64,000 bases of DNA from Lumbricus rubellus (lineage: Eukaryota > Annelida > Clitellata > Crassiclitellata > Lumbricidae). The notes below the pieces were generated by a model, which saw nothing but the letters and a program-made list of their open reading frames with translations, ran no database searches and was not told where the DNA came from. Of the stretch, positions 54,728 to 64,000 are shown piece after piece; the first letter of the stretch is position 1; each line of letters begins with the position of its first letter. The DNA lies in contig OX243820.1 in assembly GCA_945859605.1 (NCBI GenBank), positions 21,671,053 to 21,735,052 of the forward strand, written 5' to 3'. A program made the translations under genes and the position numbers.

Positions 54728-55842
54728 GGTGCTAGGACAAAAAGTCCCGGACAAAATGTCCCGGACAAAATGTCCCTGGACAAAAAGTCCTCGGATAAAA
54801 TGTCCCAGGACAAAAAGTCCCTGGACAAAATGTCCTTGGACAAAAAGTCCCCGGATAAAATGTCCCCGGATAAAATGTCCCGGGCCAAAAAGTCCCAGGA
54901 CAAAAAGTCCCCGGATTTGGATGTCCCCGGACAAAAAGTCCCCGAACAAATAGTCCCTTTAAAGAACATAAACTCGCCATTCTTTCACGAGTACCTCTGT
55001 ATTTTGACGGCAGTTACAAATGCAAAAAATATTTCTTGTCAGTGTTATTAAATCTATAAACCTTCTAATTAGTCTCGATGCTTTTCTTAGTGTTTAATCT
55101 AAAGTAATTCCGATCAAACAAATATCATGATTGAAAATTAGCAAAAATTGGCGAATACATAATAAATGGCAAAATATATTACAATATTTAATCAATTACG
55201 ATTATTTAACGTAACAAATTAACCACTTTAGTACAACTAAGCAAACATTTGTACGCAACTGAAAGTAAGCGTAGTATGTTTTTACAAAGTGCCAGGACGC
55301 CCAGGGCTGTGAATTCTGGGTGATAACGTGGATTCCACGGCCCTATTATTATTGGTTCACGCGTTGGAATGAACTCCAGCCCACTACTTAGTCTAGAGCC
55401 ACCCGAGTCACGGCCCTGTCTACATTCAGTGCACAGCGGTTGTTCACCGTAGGCTACCCATAATCTCAGTCCCTGTCTGGAAAAGTCCAGAGTCAATCGC
55501 TTCTGTAAGAGAGAATACACTAACCCAGTTACATGTAGCTACATCGGTAAGAGAGGCACCCCATACGCTGTGTTCTAGGTAGCTCTACCATTTTACTAGG
55601 GACATTTTATCCGGGAACTTTTTGTCCGGGGACATTTTATCCGGGGACATTTTGTCCGGGGACTTTTTGTCCGGGGACATTTTATCCGGGGACTTTTTGT
55701 CCGGGGACATTTTATCCGAGGACATTTTGTCCTTGGACATTTTGTCCGGGGACATTTTGTCCGGGGACATTTTGTCCGGGGACATTTTGTCCGGGACATT
55801 TTGTCTGGGACATTTTGTCCGGTGACATTTTGTCCGTCCACG
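54728..55842. mobile_element. Foldback element with arrayed GGACAAAATGTCC termini
   Basis: The left end (54735-54955) is an array of about fourteen 15-16-base units of the type GGACAAAAAGTCCC / GGACAAAATGTCCC, and the right end (55597-55835) is the inverted array GGGACATTTTGTCC. Each unit is itself a near-palindrome. The 8-bp duplication CCTCAGAC flanks it (54720-54727, 55843-55850). The middle (54960-55596) is AT-rich then mixed, with no recognised protein. The ORFs reading DKMSPDKMS or similar are translations of the array. Confidence 0.85.
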
Positions 55843-55850
55843 CCTCAGAC

Positions 55851-56046
55851 AGCTGGAGGGCAAAACAGACCCACATGTGAGTCTTCTCGAGGCTAGATGG
55901 AAGGAAGAAGCAGGGCTTGCAACAACAGAGTCTTTTCCAGCTCATCAGCAGTCCAAGTGGAACTAACCACTTCTCCAAAGGACTTTCTAAGATATATCCA
56001 CACAGTTAACTGAGAAGTACGTCCAAGCTATGATGGAAGGCGGTGA
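55851..56046 (+). other. Host-like segment between two elements
   Basis: About 200 bases between the foldback element and the hAT-like element. It probably belongs with 57083-57393 as one older retroelement-derived stretch, because the 8-bp duplication joins them, but its reading frame is not clear. Confidence 0.3.
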
Positions 56047-56054
56047 CTATTCAG

Positions 56055-57082
56055 TAGACCTGGGAGTGACTTTGGTCAGCTAATCTGACCGACTTGACCC
56101 TAAAGTGACTTGAGGTCGACTTGAAGTCGACTTCTTGGAGTCAAAACGACTTGACTCGACTTGGCAGAAAAACAACCGACTTCCGACTTGAAGTCGACTT
56201 CTGACACGCCTTTAGCCTAGTTCTACGTAGGCCACTAATATAAGAAGTCAAGCCAATTTTTCCTGGCAAGCATTAATTTCGTATAGGCCAACCAATGAGT
56301 AATGAGGCCTCAACATTTAATTGATGAATGATTTTGTTACAGTTTTATTAAGTCCATTTCAGGCTGTTTGTGTTTCGGTTCGAATAGTGTTATGATGCTT
56401 TGGGCCATCTAGTAGCCTCTAGAGACACTACAAAGGCAAATTATTAGGCCTAGGAATTTAGCTTGTCCGTTGTCTTTGATTATTCAGATTATACTCATTA
56501 TTATTTTTTATTGTTACAAAGTCTAAGATATAATGCAGATGCAGCATAGGCCTACCAAAGTAGCGCCAAACTATCTATTATAGGCCTTGTAGATCTAGCT
56601 TTCTTTGCGCCGAATTCACTGACCACTTGACAAGCACACGTGATCATGTTTTAGTAACATTTTGTTTCACCATTTGAATTAAGCGCATGCCTGCATGCCT
56701 AAGCGTGACGTTTTAGGTTAGCATAGAATAACAAATTATATGAATAGATCGGCAGACGGCAGTCTGCACGATGGCCTACGGGTAAAATAATCAGTAGGCA
56801 AAGTCTTCGTTTAACAAAGACCTCATTCATTCTTGTAAACACACTATACAAAAGCTGCTTAAATGTTGTCCTGGTCTCACGATCAATTGTTTTGAAGTGA
56901 CAAATTTAACTATGTGTGTGTCTCAAGTCGGTTCAAGTCGACTTGTGGTAAAAACAACTTCAAGTGACTTCTCTTTACAAAATTCGACTTGGGGTCAGTT
57001 GCGGTGAACAGAAACGACCCGACCCGACTTGGGATGACCAAGTCGACTGGGGTCGACTTATTGGGGTCGACTCACAGGTCTA
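56055..57082. mobile_element. hAT-like element rich in AAGTCGACTT words
   Basis: TAGACCTGGGAGT at the left and its inverse ...CTCACAGGTCTA at the right are flanked by the 8-bp duplication CTATTCAG (56047-56054, 57083-57090). About 150 bases at each end consist of irregularly spaced GACTTGA / AAGTCGACTT words. The middle is AT-rich with AGGCCTA words and no transposase. Confidence 0.85.
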
Positions 57083-57393
57083 CTATTCAGCATGCTGGTG
57101 GCTGGCTTAACACCCTCTCGATCACGTCATGCGGTCTGAAACTAAGTGATGAGGCAGTCTGGGTGGCGGTGGGACTGCGGTTGGGAGCGAACATGTGCGA
57201 GCCACATACTTGCTCTTGTGGCGCACCAGTCACCGCGAGAGGTGAGCATGGTATGGCGTGCCCGCTGGGCCTAACCCGAGTGCCACGCCACGGTGCCAAC
57301 AACGACCTGGTCTGCAGAGCTCTAACGAAAGCAGGCTTCCCAACAATTAAGGACTTCGCTAATAGCAAAGCAAGAAAAGTGTCAATAAGTTGA
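57083..57393 (+). pseudogene. C-terminal fragment of a retroelement ORF
   Basis: The frame reads AGGWLNTLSITSCGLKLSDE, then VAVGLRLGANMCEPHTCSCG and a second cysteine/histidine motif (ARGEHGMACPLG) before RHGANNDLVCRALTKAGFP. I recall this GLRLG...CxCG...HG..C arrangement from the C-termini of reverse-transcriptase-bearing ORFs in invertebrate genomes, but I cannot name the clade. It stops at TGA about 20 codons on. No RT domain is visible upstream because the hAT-like element and earlier decay intervene. Confidence 0.5.
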
Positions 57394-57662
57394 TCATACT
57401 GTGATTACTGTCATTACTGTGACTGTGACTCTGTGACTCTGTGAGTGAAGTGACTTCAAGTGAGTCTGTCTGTAGTACAGTTAAAGATGTAACTTACCTA
57501 CAGACTACAGTACATTAGTTATTAGTTAATAGTTAATTATAAAAAAGTATTCCATACTGTTTGGCTTAGTCAGCCTTAGTGTTTGCCTCAGGGCCCCCAC
57601 CAACCTAAATCCGGCCCTGGCTAACACTATGCCCGATTTGGAAGAGGGAAGCTATAAATTGC
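57394..57662. other. Non-coding gap with a hAT relic end
   Basis: GTGACTCTGTGACT-type simple sequence (57420-57460), then AT-rich sequence. AACCTAAATCCGGCCCTGG near 57603-57620 matches the terminus of the hAT-like family at 22816. No gene. Confidence 0.5.
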
Positions 57663-57665
57663 CAT

Positions 57666-57666
<1 letters not shown>

Positions 57667-57738
<72 letters not shown>
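57667..57738 (+). repeat. (ATCA)n microsatellite (LINE 3' tail)
   Basis: About 18 ATCA units directly at the LINE 3' end; in minus orientation it is the terminal (TGAT)n repeat. Confidence 0.95.
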
Positions 57739-57739
<1 letters not shown>

Positions 57740-58200
57740 TCTTTTATTGAGCCAAGAACCAAGAAGCACACAAGACAGTATCATCACATCAAAATAAACA
57801 TGAGCGCTCTTGATAACAAAAGGAAACCCTGAAGAGACTATACAGAGTCCCGCTGGTTAGGGCCACTTATGCACCTTTTCTGGTACTAGGCGTTTACAGA
57901 TTCAGTACAAAAAGATTTCACATTCTATATTCCATTGTAATAAATCAAAATAAATCAAAATAAAAACTTAACTAAGAAAACTAAACGTTCCAAATTTAAC
58001 ATCACGATACTACATAATATGCAGATCTAAAAATCACGATGTTAAGAAACAAATCTTTATTTTTAAAAATCAATACGAAACTAAATAAAGTAAGAAATCC
58101 TTAAGTAAGAAACATCAAACCTTAACTAAGTAGGGAGAGGGCAGCACTATGTAGGCCTATTCAGCGTTTGAACGCTGTCGCCTTCACGGGTTCTTTCATT

Positions 58201-59565
58201 CTAACAGTTCTGGTCAGTCGACCATAACCGTAAGCAATGCTTAAATGACTTAAGATCTGGGATACTGCGAAGGTTTAGAGGTATTCTATTCCATTCACTA
58301 GGTCCTGCATACTTAATCGAGAATTTTCTTGAGTTTGTTTGGGGGCGTTCAGTTCTATATGAGGCTAAGTTTCTCGTGCTGTAGGAGTGTATATCTGAGG
58401 CTAGGGTAAAAAGATTGGCATGGGAGATAGGCAATGTGTTATGAGAATATCGATGCATGAATTCGCATATCTGCCGTTGTTTAATGTGTAACACTTTTAG
58501 AATCACGAGCTGCGTGAATAGCTTTTCTGAGTGTGAGTTGTAAGGAGAACCGGTTATTAATCTGACTAATCTTTTCTGCAAGACAATAATTCTGTGAAGT
58601 CGAGAGTTGTAGTTAGATGCCCATATCATGTTACAATAGGATATGTACGGGTATATCATAGAGTAGGCTAGTACAAGATGAGCAAACTGTTTTTAGGCAG
58701 TAAGTAAGATAGTCGGGTTAGTATTCCTATGTTTAGCTAGTTTTAGTGCAATGTGTTCTATGTGTACATTCCAAGTTAAATGTTGGTCCACATAGACTCC
58801 AAGGAATTTTACAGATTTAACTTGTGGGATATCAATATTGTCTATATGGACTTTTCCCGTCAGTAGTGGAGTTGATTTCCTATGAGAGCAGAAACGAATG
58901 TAGTTGGTTTTAGTCAAGTTAAGAGATAGCTTGCTTGCCTTGAACCAATCAGACACTAGTACAAGTTCTTCGTTAAGGATTCGGAATAATTCCTCATAGG
59001 ATTTGTGAGAGACGACAATATTAGAATCATCAGCGAATAATACAAAGTGTAGGATGGGGGATACATTCGGGAGGTCGTTAATGTAAATCAGGAATAATAG
59101 AGGACCCAATATTGACCCTTGGGGTACTCCAAATTTAATTGATTTCCAACTTGATGTCATGCCATTACATTTAACTTGTTGTTGTCTACCACTAAGATAA
59201 TCTTTAAACCAGGAAAGAGGGATTTCTCTTATGCCGTAGCTTTCAAGTTTCTTAATTAATATATTATGATTTACAGTGTCGAAATAGTCCTATAGAAAAT
59301 TCATTTTTATCAATGGCTTCTGTGATCTTATCTTGAATATTTATCAGTGACATTGACGTCAAATGGCCCGACCTAAAACCATGTTGAAAGGGGTGCAAAA
59401 TATTTAGTTTAGAGATATAATCGTATAGTCGCTGATACATCACTTTTTCTAGTAGTTTCGAGAAAAAAAGGCAATACAGAGAATTAGAGATAGGTCTATA
59501 GTTCGCTTCGTCATCTCTATTGCCTTGTTTGAATATAGGTGTAATTGAGGATTTTTTTATTTCAT
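58201..59565 (-). pseudogene. LINE reverse transcriptase and C-terminal region, decayed
   Basis: Reading leftward, the RT start (ITPIFKQGN, NYRPIS) is followed by a frame break near an A7 run at 59463. The [12 protein letters not shown] block has lost about 20 bases (near 59290), removing the first catalytic aspartate. Next come [20 protein letters not shown] and the intact LFADDSN (59160-58693 piece). The C-terminal piece (58659-58201) has YPYISYCNMIWASNY, LQKRLVRLI and the closing NRIPLNLRSIPDLKSFK. It is non-functional. Confidence 0.85.
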
Positions 59566-59589
59566 CATAATAATAACCTCTTATAGCAT

Positions 59590-59672
59590 GACGAATAGGC
59601 TAATAATAATAATAATTTATATTTAATTATTTTAATTATTATTATTATTTTAATTTTTTTACCCGAGGTACC

Positions 59673-59710
<38 letters not shown>

Positions 59711-59715
59711 TAATG
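59590..59715 (+). repeat. (ATT/TAA)n microsatellite
   Basis: Interrupted TAATAA and ATTATT runs beside the truncated 5' edge of the LINE. Confidence 0.9.
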
Positions 59716-61020
59716 ATAATAATAAACCCACCTTTTTATTCCCTTGGCTTTTTAAACCATAGGCCCGATCAACAACGGGGGTTTGACTTTCCTTTTTGCT
59801 TTGGGACAAAGCATAAGCACCGCAACTGGGAACGTCCGCGAAACGTCATTTGTTACAACGCCTTTCGCTAACGATTCAGCGCTTCAACTATGTCGCTTTT
59901 CACTATCTTTACCCATAATTGCAGTCGAGGAACGTCAAAGGTCGATCGCTTCTCTGAGAGAGGAAACACTAGGCCTATATACATAATACAGCTCAGTCCC
60001 AGAGTCTGACTTTGCCTCTGGCGCGGTCGCCGATTGGGCAGCGTTCTGAGGACGACCATTTTTCAGAATGGGGTTTGTCCTTTTACCAGCAGGAGTCTTT
60101 TTCTATTTGTGTTTCCCTTCTTAGCTACGGTCTTCCTCTTTTTCTCCGCCATCTAAACTGTTACGTACCATTGTACACCTCGTGACTCTCGAACAATCGC
60201 CATTACATGCATGGGCGGAGACTTAGGGAGCAGGGAGAACGGTCCCATCAATGAATGCGGTGGAGGACGGTCCATGCATTTGACCCCCCCCCCCCCCAAC
60301 TTGAACACACTGGTGGCGTTGCAATGTTAGAAGAAGAGATCTCCTACGGGCAATTTTCACCCTGGTTATGAATACGCGTGAATCGGTGTGGGGTGCTGTG
60401 ACGCAGCTGGGCCACTCGGCTAGCGCTGATGGCATCTGACATCTGCTTATCTTCTATAAGGACATGTTAAGGTGTATAATATATGCATGCTGAGCACTAA
60501 AATGATAGGCTAGTTTTCATTGAAAAACATCTATAAGAATAGCCCATTACACTCGTCGTCCAACGTTACTCACAGCTGCTGCTGTCGTTCATTGTAAATA
60601 ATATTATCTATATCTATATAAATAAAAATCTAACCGCGTTTGGCACCTCTTCAAAGATCTCCGAACTTTTTTCATTGATTGCATTCGAAACTTCACCAAA
60701 ACGTTTAGTTCCAACACGGCCGGGTTTGCAGAATGCTTTTTGGGGAAAAGCGAATTGTTTTAAACAAAAAAAAGCAACTTTGCAAATTCTACCGTTTTCA
60801 ACACATACGCTAGTTGATAAGTGTGTTCCGTTTATGTAGCGCATTTCAACACATTCGAATGCGGCCTAAAAAAGAGCAAATTTTCAAATTCTACCGTTTT
60901 CAACACATACGCCTGTCGATAAGCCTTGGTTCAGTGTGTTCCCTTTATGTAGCGCATATCAACACATTCCATTGCGGCTTTTTTACTGAAGCGTTTTAGG
61001 CCGCAATCCGCTACCGGGAA
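59716..61020. other. Non-coding stretch with a short duplicated module
   Basis: No gene seen. A segment containing TTCTACCGTTTTCAACACAT, TGTGTTCC and TTTATGTAGCGCAT occurs twice (about 60789-60850 and 60887-60970). A poly-C run lies at 60285-60298. Confidence 0.45.
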
Positions 61021-61112
61021 GGGACGGCCCTCCCTCCCTCCCTCCTTCCCTCCCTCCCTCACTCCCTCCCTCCCTCCCTCCCTCCCTCCCACCCTCCCTC
61101 CCTCCCTCCCGC
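61021..61112 (+). repeat. (CCCT)n microsatellite
   Basis: CCCTCCCTCCCT tract with a few interruptions. Confidence 0.93.
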
Positions 61113-63639
61113 TCATTCGTCCTATGCAGGCTACTTACCATAGAGGTCGCCTGTGCTGGAAGGCGAAACCACTCCAGCTCTAGCCTCCCGGTCAGACGGG
61201 GTGGGGTGCATGTAGACCTAGTGCAAGTAATGTTCAAACCATGCCTGGCTGCTTCGTCTAACTGGGTGTCGGTTTGCACTGTGCGCCTCACAGCCACAGG
61301 ACCCACACATCTGGTGACCTTACTGACCTGGCACATGAGCCGATATCTATGGCCTATGAACCACTGTGTGCAGCTGGATTCTTCCCTCACATACAATGTA
61401 CAAAATTACAAGACACAGGTCTTTTGGTATTTTGAACAATGTGTGGCGTTGCAAAATATGCCATGTGTAAGAACAATCGGTCAAATTCAGAGGGGGGGCA
61501 AATGCCCCCTGCCCCCCCTCCCCAAATGACGTCCCTGCTGAGGCTGATACGAGTGGACCAGATGTTGTTTTCATCATCATCAGCATCATTTTAATTTTTT
61601 ATATGCATCTTCATTCATCTTATGCTCATCACCGTCGTCAATCTCCACGCAAGCGTTACCTGTCACCTGCGGCACTTGCAGATCAAGAATGACAAAGGTT
61701 ATGAAGATCAAAGAAATCCGATTCAGGAAACACGCACATAGACAGACAGACAGGCAGACAGACAGTCAAAGAAACCGACAGACATATTAAAGTCTATACA
61801 GTCTAGTTTCCGCTGAAAAACAAAGGAATACCTTTCCATCCAACAACATCCCAAGTCTGAAACGGTGGGCGGGCTCTTCCTTCTTCTCCGTCAGCGTTGA
61901 TCCAGGTGATGACGATGCACTTGAAGGCCAGCAGCGACGGCTGATCGACGGAGGATGAGAGGAGACACACACGGGAGGGTGCGGTGGCCACCGTGGCCAC
62001 CGTCGCCCCAGCCCCACGGTCCCTCCTTCGTCTGTCTTCAGCCTCATCGTCCGTCAGTCAGTGTCCGTCATCTGCGCTCGGCCACACCCCTCGTGCAGAT
62101 AATAGACTCACCTGTTCTACTCATCCCCGCCGCCGCCGCCGCCGCCGGCCGAGCCTGTGAAAGCTTCGAAAGCGTTGCCAGGCAACGATGATTACAAAGT
62201 AGTCATTTATTTATTAGATACATCTACGACGGCTAAGACGAATATGATTAATAAGCAGACAGAGGGCGAGCGACAAAGGCGGTCGTCGCATTCACATCTC
62301 ATCGTCAGGTGTATTGTACGTCATGTGTCATGCATGTCTGTCACCTGCCTGTTTGACGATGGAGGAGGCATGACAGTTGTCTCCTTCTAATTGCTAGGAT
62401 ATCACCTCGTAGAGGAGATTAATGGGAGATTTGTAGCACAAAGTAGATCAAAACTATTTGACAGCATTGCCAACAGGTGAGTCAAACTATCGCAGCTTAC
62501 TTCTTTTTGACGACTGATAAAATAGAGCTTTGTTTTAGACAGATTAACTTCGGATGCGCGAGAGTGGCACACCTTTATGTACCGTATCTGGTTACGATAA
62601 GAATAACTCAGCAGCAACTTTTAGGCAATAAAACACACGTCCAGGTGAGGAGGCTCAGCGTCAATGTGTACCGGTATTAGGAACAGAAATAGCACCGATC
62701 GATTCTGCGCTGGACACATGCAGCATCATTCTGAAGAGGTGATGAAACTGTTTTAGTTCGACAAACTAAATTCCAATATGAAATCAAACACTATCAAGCT
62801 ATGACAACAAACTAGTACGAAGTCGTTGTGCTATTTAAACGAACATAAATGTCGAGGGTTAGATGGCGAAGGAGGATGACTGAAAAGTTTATCACGATAT
62901 TTAAACCATGACGGTTGTAGTGAATGGTGAAGTTCCCATGCTGCCATGCACTACCGTTGCCTCGGACGTTGACACGCAGCCCCGGAATCGGCGAATTACA
63001 GGTATAGTTGCTATGAGACCAGTGTATCGCAGAACTTGGCATTTGTATTCCGAACTATCCTGCTTGGTAACAGAGGCAGGTATACTCATGCAACAGGCAA
63101 ATTGCCCATGGTCGTTAACATTACATAGCATAACAAGGGTTTTAAGTGGTTCAGAAGGCGCTGAGTCTGTGTTAGAACCACTGCAAGCTAATCTAGAACA
63201 TTTCATAGACCAATAATTTTCGTAGCTAATATGAGCTAAGTGTTATATGGAGTCGAACCCAAAACTGCACGATCCATGGCCAAGCTTCCTATGCAAACCG
63301 TTTAGAAGCAATGGGTGAAAAGAAGTCGAAAGAAGGCAGATAAGGTAGACTTTGGCTAGCCGATAGAGAAAAACGTAGTCATTGCTCCAGATTAAGTGAA
63401 ATAGAGAAGTCAGATTTTACTATATAGTGCTGACTGGAGTAGCCTTCTCCCCCATCCGTGTTCAGATTTTGCAAATGACTCTCTTCTCAGCAAAATTCCA
63501 TGGATTCAAACAGCCTGTTATGAAGATACTGATCGAACATTGGAACACGACATTATTATTTTTGACGAGATTTGACTACTGCAACTCTATGACGTATGGT
63601 CTTTATAAATCCACTATTCTGTGACTAGAGAAAAGTCTC
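61113..63639. other. Right flank, no gene recognised
   Basis: About 2.5 kb of apparently low-repeat sequence with a short (ACAG)n run near 61740-61770 and (CCG)n near 62130-62150. One minus-strand stretch (about 61850-61945) reads PSLLAFKCIVITWIN and WDVVGWK between an AG and a GT in usable positions. It could be an exon of an unknown gene, but I do not recognise it and cannot link it to another exon. Confidence 0.35.
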
Positions 63640-63643
63640 TTAA

Positions 63644-64000
63644 CCTTTACCGCTCGGGTGTCCGCTACCAGCGGACATACAATAAACCGGCTTGCACTCG
63701 GCTGGCCGGTATAAGCGGACAAATGTCTATGACTAATCTGAGTGTGTATTAAGTAGACCAAAGGTTGCCATACACCAACGAATTATGTACTGGGCTATTT
63801 AGAAACATGTAGGTCAGTGGCTGTAGTGTATAATATAAATATATATTGAAATATATATATACAGTATATATATATATAATGTGTCTATAGTCCTACATAG
63901 CAAGAGCAATTCAGCTTGTTCCAGTTACAGGCCAGTTGTAAGATCTGTAGTAGATAAATACATATATACATGTGTGTATGTGTGTGTGTATGTGTGTGTG
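63644..64000. mobile_element. One end of a piggyBac-like element, running off the window
   Basis: TTAA (63640-63643) is followed by CCTTTACCGCTCGGGTGTCC, close to the TTAACCTTTAT ends of the element at 30224-54677. Inside it, GTCCGCTACCAGCGGAC is a subterminal palindrome, and another GCCGGTATAAGCGGAC copy follows. No coding sequence is reached before the window ends. Confidence 0.5.
63825..64000 (+). repeat. (TA)n and (TG)n low-complexity tail
   Basis: ATATATATA-rich sequence at 63835-63880 and (TG)n at 63968-64000, cut by the window edge. Confidence 0.85.

Larger units (their letters stand above)
57663..59565 (-). mobile_element. 5'-truncated CR1/L2-like LINE
   Basis: The minus-strand RT region begins near 59565 and the element ends in an (ATCA)n tract (57667-57738, plus strand), the microsatellite 3' tail expected for this group. 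It shares RT motifs and layout with the LINE at 13500-19273 but is a different family. The 5' half (ORF1, endonuclease) is absent, consistent with aborted reverse transcription. Confidence 0.85.

Noticed and set aside
54608..55051. ORFs reading DKMSPDKMS-like repeats in both strands (also 55585-55863)
   Set aside because: They are open only because the 15-16-base array units lack stops; they belong to the foldback element's terminal arrays.
60606..60640. Helitron-like start (TCTATATAAATAAAAATCTAA)
   Set aside because: The 5' tip is only suggestive; no matching 3' hairpin with CTRR was found and no Rep/helicase sequence is present.
61850..61945. Minus-strand exon-like stretch with ITWINADGEE and WDVVGWK
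   Set aside because: Splice sites are possible, but the protein is not recognised and no partner exon was found, so it is mentioned only in the gap entry.

Overview
This window is nuclear DNA of an animal, most likely a marine invertebrate deuterostome and perhaps an echinoderm. The evidence is spliced protein-coding exons with GT-AG introns, a TATA/initiator promoter, AATAAA, tRNA-derived SINEs, CR1/L2-like LINEs, an LTR element whose surviving pol parts lie in the order known from deuterostome Gmr1-like elements, and many copies of the palindromic word AGGCCTA. The phylum is an inference; the animal and transposon calls are read from the sequence.

One convincing host gene is present: a secreted chymotrypsin/elastase-like S1A serine protease on the plus strand. 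Its promoter is at about 2903-2935, its six coding exons lie between 2964 and 28409, and its poly(A) signal is at 28577. The exons join in phase to a 271-residue protein with the complete His/Asp/Ser triad. Nearly everything else up to 28.5 kb is intron filled with mobile DNA. Intron 1 (18.4 kb) holds a SINE, an 83-bp-type repeat array, a Tc1/mariner element (3972-13246), an 8-kb almost perfect palindrome (4976-13007) inserted in that element's right terminal repeat, and a full-length PHD-finger LINE (13500-19273, minus). Introns 4 and 5 hold hAT-like elements with clean 8-bp target duplications, one nested in another, plus another SINE.

Downstream of the gene lie a mariner-type element (28677-29686) and a small foldback element (29705-30181), then a large nest at 30224-54677. 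The outer element is a piggyBac transposon with TTAA at both ends. It was interrupted first by a 5.1-kb Gmr1-like LTR retrotransposon (31191-36336, minus, TSD CATCG). Its transposase reading frame was then split by a 14.9-kb chromodomain-type Gypsy LTR element (37618-52565, plus, TSD GTAC). That Gypsy element itself carries at least four inserts: two MITEs in the leader, a 2.3-kb element that splits gag (and contains its own MITE), and a LINE fragment at the gag/pol junction.

The right part (54.7-64 kb) holds a second foldback element built from short palindromic units, a hAT-like element whose ends carry AAGTCGACTT words, a retroelement ORF fragment, a 5'-truncated LINE with an (ATCA)n tail, microsatellites, and one end of another piggyBac-like element at 63644. 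No second host gene could be supported there.

The most unusual items are the 8-kb intronic palindrome with 6-bp TSD and AG/CT termini, the pair of foldback elements with short-palindrome terminal arrays and similar 8-bp target sites, the copia-ordered Gypsy relic, and the young but heavily loaded chromodomain LTR element.
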